Shown piece by piece: positions 25,924 through 34,811 of a stretch of 64,000 bases of DNA; the first letter of the stretch is position 1, and each line of letters begins with the position of its first letter. Source of the DNA: Faucicola mancuniensis (GTDB lineage Bacteria > Pseudomonadota > Gammaproteobacteria > Pseudomonadales > Moraxellaceae); contig NZ_CP171363.1 in the NCBI RefSeq assembly GCF_046523945.1, forward strand, positions 2,542,001-2,606,000, in the 5' to 3' direction. Under the pieces are notes generated by a model. It was not told the origin of the DNA and did not search any database. It saw nothing but the letters and a program-made list of their open reading frames with translations. The position numbers were made by a program, and so were the translations under genes.

Positions 25924-26340
25924 TTAGTTATTTCTCAGAAGCATCATAGAATTCTCAACAATATTCAATCCAAGAAATTCCTTATTATCATCATACATTT
26001 CAATAATATCAACATTAAATATGCTACCATTATCATCAATGACGATGTATTCTGCATTTGAATTTATAAGAGAGTAGGATTCGGTGAGAATCAAACAGGA
26101 GAATTTTTTAGCAAAATCCTTAAACAGCTGTAATATATAATTACAATCTATAGTTTTTGATATAAGCATGATTTCTGTTGAAAATGAGCATTTGTAATTG
26201 TTATACATAACAAAAAAATCAGCACCATTGTTTGGGAAATCCATAGACTCAAATGTGTAATAACTATGATTATTTAAATAATGCATAACTTCACACTCTG
26301 TTATATACTTATTTGTAAAAAATAAAAAACTATCACTCAT
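25924..26340 (-). CDS. Putative immunity protein of orphan toxin D
   Basis: 138 residues, soluble, family not recognised. The ATG overlaps the toxin TGA (ATGA, 26337-26340), which supports a coupled toxin/immunity pair. It begins MSDSFLFFTNKYITECEVMH and includes DNGSIFNVDIIEMYDDN. Confidence 0.6.
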   Translation of the reverse strand: MSDSFLFFTNKYITECEVMHYLNNHSYYTFESMDFPNNGADFFVMYNNYKCSFSTEIMLISKTIDCNYILQLFKDFAKKFSCLILTESYSLINSNAEYIVIDDNGSIFNVDIIEMYDDNKEFLGLNIVENSMMLLRNN

Positions 26341-26801
26341 TTTTTATCCCTAATCATGTCTATCAACATCTTTGTTCTATCATATTGTTCTTTATTGATT
26401 ATTCCTTTTGAATATTGAATATCCAAGGATCTATAAGCATTAGGTAAACCACCCTCTTTTTTTGTCAATGCTAAAATTTTATACTCAATAGATGTTATAT
26501 TAATGGTTTTAGGACCACTAACTGGATGAACTGAATTACCATGTATTTCATACACTCGACCGCTAGATACCTTGAATGTATTACCAGATCTAATAGATTC
26601 ACCTTTTTCTCTAATTTCCTGAATATCAGCATTAATGTCTTTTTTATCGGCATATACTATAGTATTACCAGTTTTCTTGGGGATGCTTAAGCTATCCAAA
26701 GAATGTCTAGAGCTAAATTCTATATTGCTCCATTTGGAAGCTAACGATGTATTATTCCCACAACAATCCGCATTATGCACCCACACACCCAATCTACCCA
26801 C
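26337..26801 (-). CDS. Orphan CdiA-CT toxin D, unrecognised
   Basis: After the hinge come about 140 residues: IPKKTGNTIVYADKKDINAD, IREKGESIRSGNTFKVSSGR, VYEIHGNSVHPVSG and an alpha-helical end with RSLDIQYSKGIINKEQYDRT. The hinge is complete back to LPNHTDTVYN (to about 26876). The motif pair EIHGNSVHPVSG could be catalytic. No family recognised. Confidence 0.6.
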   Translation of the reverse strand: MGRLGVWVHNADCCGNNTSLASKWSNIEFSSRHSLDSLSIPKKTGNTIVYADKKDINADIQEIREKGESIRSGNTFKVSSGRVYEIHGNSVHPVSGPKTINITSIEYKILALTKKEGGLPNAYRSLDIQYSKGIINKEQYDRTKMLIDMIRDKK

Positions 26802-26876
26802 ATGGTAGGTGTGGAAGTCATCTACTTCGATGTTATAGACAGTATCGGTGTGGTTGGGTAGTAGGTATTGGTTATT

Positions 26877-27302
26877 TTAAACAATTAAATATTTCTTTGC
26901 CCCATCTGTCAATTCTATAACATACCAATTAACAACTATAAGATAATTAAAATACTCATCAAAGAGAAAATATTCCATACCGAAACTTTCAGACATAACA
27001 TCACATATATCTTGTACATTATTAAAAATAAAAATATTATTTCTATCTTTAGATTCTAAGTCAAAAAAAATATAACCCTTGCATTTGGGTAATTTTTTTG
27101 AATATGTAAACTCATTGCCCTCCAAAGGAATTTTTAAAGCCTTATTGCTGTCGTTAGAAATTGATAAATGACCTGTTGTTTGTTCTGGATTAAAAAATTT
27201 TATTACTTGTGATATTATTTGATTGGCTTCATCTCCATTTATCATATTAAATGAAATGTCTAAATCATTACAAACCCGTATAAGTTCAGAAATATTACCC
27301 AT
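26877..27302 (-). CDS. Putative immunity protein of the type-47-like toxin
   Basis: 141 residues, soluble, starting MGNISELIRVCNDLDISFNM. An AGGAGA that overlaps the toxin stop lies 5-10 bp before the ATG at 27302. Small acidic alpha/beta protein; DUF6756 is a possible family from memory, not certain. Confidence 0.6.
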   Translation of the reverse strand: MGNISELIRVCNDLDISFNMINGDEANQIISQVIKFFNPEQTTGHLSISNDSNKALKIPLEGNEFTYSKKLPKCKGYIFFDLESKDRNNIFIFNNVQDICDVMSESFGMEYFLFDEYFNYLIVVNWYVIELTDGAKKYLIV

Positions 27303-27305
27303 ATT

Positions 27306-27734
27306 TTATCTCCTAGTAGCAGGTATTTCATCAACAAAGATATGTCCTCTGATACGATTAGAACCTTTTCCAGTATTTTGATAACCAATGTGTGGTTGGT
27401 GTGGGCTATTCCCCAAAACACCATTAGTCACATTATTAAATTTTGGAATATCTATATTTACATTAGCACCATTTGGTGCTGAATATTCAACAGGAATTGA
27501 TTTACCATATTTATCTTTTACCCATTTTGTGATAACAAACTGTTCTTTTGGCACACCAGTTCTTTTAAATGCTTCATCCAATGCATCTCTGTAGCTTTTA
27601 CCAGTTCCCCTTAAATCCACATCTTTATTAGGATTAAATGTCCAGTTATTGCCAGTTAGCCCCCTTCCACAACAATCCGCATTATGCACCCACACACCCA
27701 ATCTACCAACATGATAGGTGTGGAAGTCATCCAT
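27306..27734 (-). CDS. Orphan CdiA-CT toxin E, bacterial toxin 47-like RNase
   Basis: The hinge (MDDFHTYH then VGRLGVWVHNADCCG) is followed by about 118 residues: NPNKDVDLRGTGKSYRDALD, EAFKRTGVPKEQFVITKW, KSIPVEYSAPNGANVNID, SPHQPHIGYQNTGKG and RGHIFVDEIPATR. The GTGKxYxDALxEAFxRTGxP start and HQPHIGYQ...GHIFVDE end fit my recollection of the polymorphic toxin type 47 (Ntox47) family. The His and Arg residues near the end are likely catalytic. It lacks any secretion domain. Confidence 0.65.
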   Translation of the reverse strand: MDDFHTYHVGRLGVWVHNADCCGRGLTGNNWTFNPNKDVDLRGTGKSYRDALDEAFKRTGVPKEQFVITKWVKDKYGKSIPVEYSAPNGANVNIDIPKFNNVTNGVLGNSPHQPHIGYQNTGKGSNRIRGHIFVDEIPATRR

Positions 27735-27779
27735 TTCTATATTATAGACGGTGTCGGTGTGGTTGGGTAGTATGTCAAT

Positions 27780-28439
27780 TTATGGTAAAAAATAAATAAA
27801 ATCAAATATATATTGATTTTTTTCACCAAACAAATTATAGGTATCTCTTTTGCTATTATATTTTTTATAGTAAGACATAGCTACAATCTTTTTTTGAGTT
27901 ATTGAAACGCCAGACTTATCATTAATTGATAAGTAACTTTTAAAATCGTCAAAACCTTCTAGCATATAAGAAAAATTTAAATTTTGTGATAACTTTTCAA
28001 ATATAATTAAGTCCTTTAATTCCAGTCTAAAAAGGTGAGTTAAAGCAATATCTTGTACAGGAATACTATCTGATTCTATCAATAAATCTATGTACGATAT
28101 ATAATCAATGTCCCTATCCATTACATATAATAAGCTTTCAGAAAAGTAAAAATTAGCTCTATCATAGCCTTTTTTTATTGCCTTAATGATAATATCAGCG
28201 ATTTTATTTTGATTCTCTTTCATAAAATCTCTTGAGGTGTGTTCAAGGATATATGATAGTGCAAAAATTACCGAATAATCATCAGATTTTGACATAAATT
28301 CTAAACATTCTATTGGATTATTTATACAATCAATAAATATCAATGTTTCCAATAATTCAGAGTATTTGTCACTATTAAATTCATATTGATTTGAGATAAT
28401 TTTTTCAAAACTATCTTTGATTAAAAAAATATCTTTCAT
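27780..28439 (-). CDS. Putative immunity protein of orphan toxin F, helical-repeat type
   Basis: About 219 residues, mostly helical, without membrane segments; helices recur about every 35-40 residues (SVIFALSYILEHTSRDFMK, VQDIALTHLFRLELKDLI), so a HEAT-like fold is possible. The ATG at 28439 (MKDIFLIKDSFEK) overlaps the toxin stop; a GTG lies one codon upstream. It is larger than the other immunity proteins here. Confidence 0.6.
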   Translation of the reverse strand: MKDIFLIKDSFEKIISNQYEFNSDKYSELLETLIFIDCINNPIECLEFMSKSDDYSVIFALSYILEHTSRDFMKENQNKIADIIIKAIKKGYDRANFYFSESLLYVMDRDIDYISYIDLLIESDSIPVQDIALTHLFRLELKDLIIFEKLSQNLNFSYMLEGFDDFKSYLSINDKSGVSITQKKIVAMSYYKKYNSKRDTYNLFGEKNQYIFDFIYFLP

Positions 28440-29713
28440 CACTCTAGCTCCTTTAACATGTTATCAATTTTGCTTAAGATGCCTTCTTCCATTTTTATCC
28501 TATCATTGTGCGGCTTATCCAGTCTGCCACCAAATTTTTGTTTTTCAGTTTTCCGCACTTTAATACTATGCTCCAAAATTGCCTTTGCTTTTAACAATTC
28601 ATCTTTATTATAACCAATATCTAATATTAATTGCTTTAGCTCAGGTTCTGTAATATGATGAAGTTTTCCTGTGCCTCTCGCTGATTTTTCAACATGAGAT
28701 TCAAGTGTAGAAAGAGCAACCCCACAACAATCCGCATTATGCACCCACACACCCAATCTACCCACATGATAGGTGTGAAAGTCATCTACTTCAATATTAT
28801 AGACGGTATCGGTGTGGTTTGGAATCAGAAATTGGCTTAATACCTCTACTTCTTGATTGTTTCTATCAAGCAGTATCATGCCTTGTTCTAGTAAGGAGGC
28901 TTTTAGCCAGCCTGTATCTTTAATCCAAAATGGGTGTTCGGCTGTGGTTTCTAGGGTTTCTATCTGACCTTGCTGATTTTTGACCGTGACTTGGAAAATT
29001 GGTTGGTCAAGTGTTGCCTTGGTGGCAATGACAGGACGATAGCCATATTCTAGGGTAATGTCATTTCGTGTCCAAATTAACTCACCACCTGTAAAGGTTT
29101 CAACGGCTTTTAAGCCATCTTTGGTTTCAATGAGTGTACCTGCGGTAAAACAAGAGATGCCAGTGGTGCAGGTTGCTTTGGCTTGGGTGGTTGTCGGCTT
29201 GTCGGCTTTTTTGGTATCAGTTCTAGCAACCCTATTAGTCCCCCCACTCCCATTGGTTACTGCACCACCTCCCCTAATACCTATCGCTGCATAAGCACCC
29301 TCCTGCATAACTTTTATGCCGTCAGCAGTAATAATGCAATTTGCAAAATTGGTGTTAGCACATGAAAGAAGTGAGTTGTTACGAGATTCATAACCACTTA
29401 AAATGGTATAGGTACCTTGATATTCACGATAAGCATCTTGTAAACCAGCAAAATTTACATCTTTGTATTCTGTTTTTATTTTACTTATACACTCGGGTGT
29501 GGGGTGGTTCTGACAGGCTTCAATTTGTTTAAAGTTATCGTGAGCTAGCTTTGCAGCAAGACTTCTGATTCTAATCATCTCCTCATTAAGTTTGACACTA
29601 TCATAATGGCTTTTAGCGTAGGCTATCTGTCTTAATAAATCATCAACATCGCTTTTCTTTAATGTATTATTCTCAACCGCCACTTTTGCCACTTCACCAG
29701 CACTCACCAGCAC
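28439..29713 (-). CDS. Orphan CdiA fragment: VENN pretoxin, HINT domain and toxin F
   Basis: 424 residues. VAVENNTLKK (residues 9-18) carries the VENN motif of CdiA pretoxins. An alpha-helical region with four Cys follows. The HINT domain runs from SCFTAGTLIETKDG (about 190) through TTAEHPFWIKDTGW to the hinge VWVHNADCCG (about 330), an intein-like fold able to cleave itself. The last about 93 residues are the toxin: ALSTLESHVEKSARGTGKLH, HITEPELKQLILDIGYNKDE, RKTEKQKFGGRLDKPHND. It is not recognised. The N-terminal frame is broken by a 10-bp duplication; see 29694-30173. Confidence 0.75.
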   Translation of the reverse strand: MLVSAGEVAKVAVENNTLKKSDVDDLLRQIAYAKSHYDSVKLNEEMIRIRSLAAKLAHDNFKQIEACQNHPTPECISKIKTEYKDVNFAGLQDAYREYQGTYTILSGYESRNNSLLSCANTNFANCIITADGIKVMQEGAYAAIGIRGGGAVTNGSGGTNRVARTDTKKADKPTTTQAKATCTTGISCFTAGTLIETKDGLKAVETFTGGELIWTRNDITLEYGYRPVIATKATLDQPIFQVTVKNQQGQIETLETTAEHPFWIKDTGWLKASLLEQGMILLDRNNQEVEVLSQFLIPNHTDTVYNIEVDDFHTYHVGRLGVWVHNADCCGVALSTLESHVEKSARGTGKLHHITEPELKQLILDIGYNKDELLKAKAILEHSIKVRKTEKQKFGGRLDKPHNDRIKMEEGILSKIDNMLKELE

Positions 29714-30173
29714 TCACCACACTAGCCACATCGCCAGTTGTAGCCCCTACCCCAATCCCTGCAAGGCTTACAATACTAGTCACCGTCTGCTTCTGCTCAG
29801 CCGTCAGCTCGCTTGGCTTATCCACCCCAAACAGATACTTTGACACTGCCTTAGCACTCGCCTCAGCCCCCATTGCCGACAATGCCCCTGTGGTAACATC
29901 ATTCCCCGACGCTGCACTCACTGCTGCCGCTAAAACACCATGAGCGAGAATATGAGGAGCTGACCCCTCGCCATTTCTATCACCGCCATCAAGACCATTT
30001 AGGGCATCATTACCTTTAAAATACTGTCCAATCTTATAAGCGACTTGTGGGCTAACTGCTCTTGCTGTGTCGCCTAGTATACCATTTGAGTTGGGAGCGT
30101 ACAAGGCAGAAGTGATACCATCAAACAATCTTAGATTGCTGTCTATTTGTTGGGCTTTGGTTTCAACCGCCAC
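29694..30173 (-). pseudogene. Orphan CdiA pretoxin fragment, upstream half of the broken orphan
   Basis: 159 residues starting at a GTG directly after a TAG, 12 bp past the immunity gene of cdiA-2. VSPQVAYKIGQYFKGNDALN, APHILAHGVLAAAVSAASGN and LTAEQKQTVTSIVSLAGIGV are the typical CdiA region before VENN. A direct duplication of cagcactcac at 29699-29719 shifts the frame after SAGE. Removing one copy would join it to 28439-29713 as SAGEVAKVAVENN, a fragment of about 580 residues. Confidence 0.75.
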
Positions 30174-30184
30174 CTAAACAACCT

Positions 30185-30541
30185 TCAAAATTTAATCCAA
30201 CTCTCAAAATCATCAAAATCCATTAAAAAAAGATTGTCATTATTAATGATTTCTCCATTATCATTGTCAATGAAAAAAATTATATCTAAGTTCATTCTTT
30301 TTAATACATCATATAGTGAATATAGATTTTTCCAAATAATTGAATAGGCAACAAAATCGCTAATGTAATTTTCAATATAAATGATTTCATCATAATCCAG
30401 TTCAACCAAGATAAACTCATTGATATCGATATAAAAATCATTGTGATAAAAAATATTATTTATTCTTTCACAAAAAATCATTAAACATTTCTCAAAATAA
30501 TCTTGGTCACCTTTTGAAACATACAATGTTAGTATATTCAT
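30185..30541 (-). CDS. cdiI: Putative immunity protein for CdiA-2 toxin
   Basis: 118 residues, strongly acidic, soluble, starting MNILTLYVSKGDQDYFEKCL. The ATG overlaps the cdiA-2 TGA (ATGA, 30538-30541). The many Asp/Glu residues would suit a protein that blocks a nucleic-acid-binding nuclease. Family not recognised. Confidence 0.7.
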   Translation of the reverse strand: MNILTLYVSKGDQDYFEKCLMIFCERINNIFYHNDFYIDINEFILVELDYDEIIYIENYISDFVAYSIIWKNLYSLYDVLKRMNLDIIFFIDNDNGEIINNDNLFLMDFDDFESWIKF

Positions 30542-33500
30542 TGATTACCCACCATTTTTATCAATTCTTCTAACGACTTTGTCGCTTTTCCGTTTGAGTT
30601 CTGTATGATTGATGGTTTTAAGTCAGGACCATAGCCAATAGTTTTTAACCCTGTTCCAGTCTCCGTTCTTGATACTTGGGAAGTAAGACCCTTTCCACCA
30701 CCAGATTTAACTTGAATAATAATACCGTTATTGAGCAAGATATCAGCATCCGTAATTAATGAGTTGTCAGCTCTACGCATCGGAACATTAACATCTTTAA
30801 CCAATCCTGGATAAGCTCTTTCAATAGCATTGGCAACGTCTGCCACATGAGGATCTGATGATTGAAAAGTTCGCTGAAAATATGATTTGGAACTTGGTTT
30901 TGAACCAAACTTAGCTCCACCCACCAACACCGTACCAGTCCCAACCGCATTCTGTGCTAATCTGCCAACATTAGCTTCTTCTTCATTACTGTAAGGAAAG
31001 GTAGGCTTGACTTCTCTATGGAATATATTAGCAACACCATTAGCGGCATCAGATGGTATATTGCCAACACCTTTTGCAGCACCCACAGCACTTGTTTTTG
31101 CTATTTGTGTTAGCACCGCCTGACTAACTTGCTGTTGTGTTTGTTTTGGCGTGTTTGATAACACAGAATTTAATAATGACTTATATCTTTCATTGCTGAT
31201 ATTTTGATCGCTGTCAGCTCTCTCCTGTGCTGTCGTTTTAATATATAAATCATTTTTTCTCAAAAAATCCTCTGCTGCTTTTGATAACTTAGATTCTGCA
31301 CTACTTTGGTGAGTTTTTCTAAAATTATCATCAGCATTTCTATAAGCCTGAGCTAACACAGCTCGCCAAGCTTCTTCATAGGTAACTCCCTGCTCTTTGG
31401 CAAATTGCTCTAATTGTGTTTTTTTACCAAATATTTTGATAATTTCGCTATCATGTAGCCAGCGATTATTCACATCCGTATTTACCGCATAGGCTGTGCT
31501 ACTGGTGTCAAGTCCTGTGCTTGCACCTGCTCCCATAATTGCAAGAGTTAGGGTGAATTTACCGACACTTTCGGCGGTATCTTTTTCAAAGCCTTTTTCT
31601 ATGAGTTTGGTGGTAAGTGTGTCTTGCCACTCATTCAGTTTTGAAGCAATGGTAGCAACACCACCTGTGGTTAATGCACCCTCCATACCCCCAGTCGCCA
31701 ACAATCCAGTTGCTGTATGCAAAGCCACACGGTAAACACCGCCTTCATCCCATTTTTTGATTTCAGCCAATTTTTGTTCAACGGTCAGATTCGCGTCATT
31801 TTTAATCGCATTGATACGGCTTTGTGAGAATTCAGCCACAGCCTTCGGAGCTTCCTGCCCAAACGCTTGCGTAATCTGAGTTTGATTGTTAAGTTCAGCA
31901 TTTAACTGTTCTGCATTAAACGTATTTCTTAACGGCTCATTGAGTATGTCTACAGTCTTATTCGTCACCTGCGACTGCCCTGCCATCCCTGTCACCGCCC
32001 CATACGTGGTACTGGTATCACTATCCCCCACCTTACCATAACCAATACCGCTGATAGACGGCGAAGCTAACCCTGTTTTGTTGGCATTTAACCCTGCACT
32101 GATACCGCCACTTATCGATTGACCGTGATAATGAATGTGGTTTTGTATATCACCGACTTCTAACCCACCTTTAAACTGAGTCTGATTCGCTTCAGGGGTG
32201 GCAGTGGTAAAATATGCCCCATTAAAAGAGCTTTTACCATCAACCACCATATCAGAAGATTGGTACTGTAGCCCTGTCTGCTCAGTCACTTGGGCTAAGT
32301 CCATGGAGAGATTGGATTTACCGCCATTGATACTCACATTTTGTGGGATGCCTTGCATAGACACGTCGGCACTAAAGCCTACATTTTTTTGTTTACCGTC
32401 ATATTTAGCGGTATCTTGACGACTGGTCGCAATAATCCCGCCACCGATGTGACCTGTGGCATAATCACCTTTCACCACCGCACCATCAAGCACCAAGTTA
32501 CCACCGATGTTTTGATAGGTTGTACCACCGACATTGATATGAGAGTTGGCATTGGTGGTGGTTTCGCCATTGCCATAACCTTTTGCCATATTGGCATTGG
32601 CAGTAATACCTGCTCCATTTTGCGTGCTGGCATACACCCCAATGCCAAAGCCATTAGATTTATTACTGGTACGGTCATAGCCTGTACTGGATGCGGCTTG
32701 GTAAATCACATCACCTTCAACGTTATTATACAAGTCTCCCACTAAGTTGATGTCACTGCCTGTCACAGTAAAGTCACTGTCTTTACCTTTGCCTGCAATG
32801 TTTAACACTAAGTTATTGGCATCAATGCTTGATGCCTCATTTTTACCTGATAGGCTATCTTGCACGCTTTTGTTGGATTGACTGCCAAGTGTGGCTTGAA
32901 TGCGAGTATTGCCTACCCCAGCTAATCCTTCTTTGCTTAACTCACTTTTTTGTAAGCTATCAACAGCACCTTGTACGCCTTTATCTAAGGTACGCAGCTT
33001 ACTAAAGCCTGCAATACCCGCCATGACTTTCATTTTCTCACTGTTGGTGGTTTCACCCGCTTTCAGTAGACTATTAATGCTTTGAGCCTGATCGATTAAG
33101 CTATTAGACACACTCACGGTTAATCCGCTGGTTTTTTGGCTTTGGATATTGTGTGTTTGCGTTGTGGCAGTAGTATTACTCACGTTTGCCGATTTGGCAT
33201 TAATCACCACCGTGCCATAATTGAGATCATGCACATTGTTCGTGGTTTGGTTTTTGGCATAGACTTTACTGCCAGTTTGCTGATAATGCTCACCTGCCGT
33301 GATAATGGTGTTACCATTTTTAGTTCCGACAATGCTACCAGTATGTGACACACTGTCCGTGCTGTTTTGATTTTGGGTTCTTTGTGTGCCAATGGTGAAG
33401 CTGGCACCCCCATTGCCAAATAGCCCAGATTTTTTCTCGCCATGACTGCTACTTTGATGTTCAGTGTTAGTCGCTGCATCAATGGTGACGTTTTTTCCAC

Positions 33501-34758
33501 CCTTGATATAGGTGCCTTGCTGACTGATTGCATCGGTTGCCGTTAAATGCACGTTGTTTTTGGCATCAATGATGACACGGTTACCATTAATACTGCCTTT
33601 GATGGCTAAATCATTGTTATAACTGTAGTTGTCTTGGTTGGTTTTCTTACTTAACCAGTTTCTTTGGGTGGAGCGACTAGCAGTTTCTACGTTATTGGTT
33701 TCTCGACCTTCTTTAAAGCTGATATCCCCATTGTCCGCTTTAAGATAGGTTGTCCCATCTTCACTGTGAATGGTCGCTGCCGTACCAGTAATGTTGCCGT
33801 TTTTTGAGCGGATGATGGTGTCACCTTGGCCTACCACCACACTGCCAACATCTTCAGTATGCCCAGCTTTGATATAGTTGTTGTTATCATGAATGGCGTT
33901 GGTTTGATAACCAGTGTTGACGGCATTAAAGGCGATATTGCCACTGCTAATCAGTTGGGTGCTACCACCATGGTTAATCAGCTGACTGGCATTGAAGCTC
34001 GTGTTACCTGCCACATCAATGGCTAACGTGGTCAGTGGGTTGCCTTCATTATCCACTTGACCTTTTAAGCCATCTCCCACGTAGATGCTGGCAATTTGGT
34101 CAAGCCCAGTACGCCAAGTATTACTTTTGTTTTTTGAGCTTTCTGTGTGATATGTCGTTGAGGTGTTGTTTAAATTACCGCCCACACTCATTGACATAGC
34201 ACTGTTAGCTTTGATGGTACCACCAATGTTGTTGGTGTCTTTTTTACTATTGATTTGGATAAAGTTACCTTGAATGACACCGCCAGCATTGTTATTGACA
34301 TTGTTGGCACTCACACGCAAGGCATGATGTCCCACAATGTTACCTGAATTGCTTAAATCCCCTGTGAGTTGTAGGTCAGTGTTGTAACCCGCTACTAAAC
34401 TGCCATCCCCTTTGATGTCACCAACATTGGAGCGTACATAGACTTTAGGGACGAGGGCTTTTTGGGTTTGTCCATTAGGTAATGTCATGTCTTGTTCAAC
34501 CAGCCAGACAATATCGGTGGTGAGCTGTGCCACCTGAGAAGCGGTCAGGGCAATACCTGGGCGTAGGTTTAACGCATTGGCACTGGTAATCCCATTGTCC
34601 ATCAAGGCTTGGTACATGGCATCGTCACTGCGGTAGTCACCTAAGAAGCGTTTACCAGTGAGCACCATGATTTGATCACGAATCATGTGTTGTTCATAGT
34701 AGCCATCTCCCAGGCGTTTGTGCATATTGTCCTGATTGAGCCCCAAGCGTTTCATCAT
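30538..34758 (-). CDS. cdiA: CdiA-2 C-terminal part with PD-(D/E)XK-like nuclease toxin
   Basis: 1,406 residues from MMKRLGLNQ; the frame is open further upstream to the frameshift. FHA repeats cover about 1-930. A pretoxin region follows (GGVYRVALHTATGLLATGGM, LTLAIMGAGASTGLDT), then a helical linker and the toxin, roughly the last 110 residues: RADNSLITDADILLNNGI, IIQVKSGGGKGLTSQVSRTE and KPSIIQNSNGKA. DADIL followed by QVKSG is the D...(E/Q)xK active-site pattern of the PD-(D/E)XK nuclease fold used by several CdiA toxins. No HINT domain. Confidence 0.85.
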   Translation of the reverse strand: MMKRLGLNQDNMHKRLGDGYYEQHMIRDQIMVLTGKRFLGDYRSDDAMYQALMDNGITSANALNLRPGIALTASQVAQLTTDIVWLVEQDMTLPNGQTQKALVPKVYVRSNVGDIKGDGSLVAGYNTDLQLTGDLSNSGNIVGHHALRVSANNVNNNAGGVIQGNFIQINSKKDTNNIGGTIKANSAMSMSVGGNLNNTSTTYHTESSKNKSNTWRTGLDQIASIYVGDGLKGQVDNEGNPLTTLAIDVAGNTSFNASQLINHGGSTQLISSGNIAFNAVNTGYQTNAIHDNNNYIKAGHTEDVGSVVVGQGDTIIRSKNGNITGTAATIHSEDGTTYLKADNGDISFKEGRETNNVETASRSTQRNWLSKKTNQDNYSYNNDLAIKGSINGNRVIIDAKNNVHLTATDAISQQGTYIKGGKNVTIDAATNTEHQSSSHGEKKSGLFGNGGASFTIGTQRTQNQNSTDSVSHTGSIVGTKNGNTIITAGEHYQQTGSKVYAKNQTTNNVHDLNYGTVVINAKSANVSNTTATTQTHNIQSQKTSGLTVSVSNSLIDQAQSINSLLKAGETTNSEKMKVMAGIAGFSKLRTLDKGVQGAVDSLQKSELSKEGLAGVGNTRIQATLGSQSNKSVQDSLSGKNEASSIDANNLVLNIAGKGKDSDFTVTGSDINLVGDLYNNVEGDVIYQAASSTGYDRTSNKSNGFGIGVYASTQNGAGITANANMAKGYGNGETTTNANSHINVGGTTYQNIGGNLVLDGAVVKGDYATGHIGGGIIATSRQDTAKYDGKQKNVGFSADVSMQGIPQNVSINGGKSNLSMDLAQVTEQTGLQYQSSDMVVDGKSSFNGAYFTTATPEANQTQFKGGLEVGDIQNHIHYHGQSISGGISAGLNANKTGLASPSISGIGYGKVGDSDTSTTYGAVTGMAGQSQVTNKTVDILNEPLRNTFNAEQLNAELNNQTQITQAFGQEAPKAVAEFSQSRINAIKNDANLTVEQKLAEIKKWDEGGVYRVALHTATGLLATGGMEGALTTGGVATIASKLNEWQDTLTTKLIEKGFEKDTAESVGKFTLTLAIMGAGASTGLDTSSTAYAVNTDVNNRWLHDSEIIKIFGKKTQLEQFAKEQGVTYEEAWRAVLAQAYRNADDNFRKTHQSSAESKLSKAAEDFLRKNDLYIKTTAQERADSDQNISNERYKSLLNSVLSNTPKQTQQQVSQAVLTQIAKTSAVGAAKGVGNIPSDAANGVANIFHREVKPTFPYSNEEEANVGRLAQNAVGTGTVLVGGAKFGSKPSSKSYFQRTFQSSDPHVADVANAIERAYPGLVKDVNVPMRRADNSLITDADILLNNGIIIQVKSGGGKGLTSQVSRTETGTGLKTIGYGPDLKPSIIQNSNGKATKSLEELIKMVGNQ

Positions 34759-34811
34759 GTAGTCGGATGATAACCAGTTTTTATAACCGGCAAACGCAGG
34801 GTCAGTGACGA

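Noticed and set aside
23109..28760. Regularly recurring identical stretch (the hinge) as a possible CRISPR-like or phage-site array
   Set aside because: The spacing is irregular (about 0.9-1.7 kb), the repeat is protein-coding in one frame, and the spacers are toxin/immunity genes.
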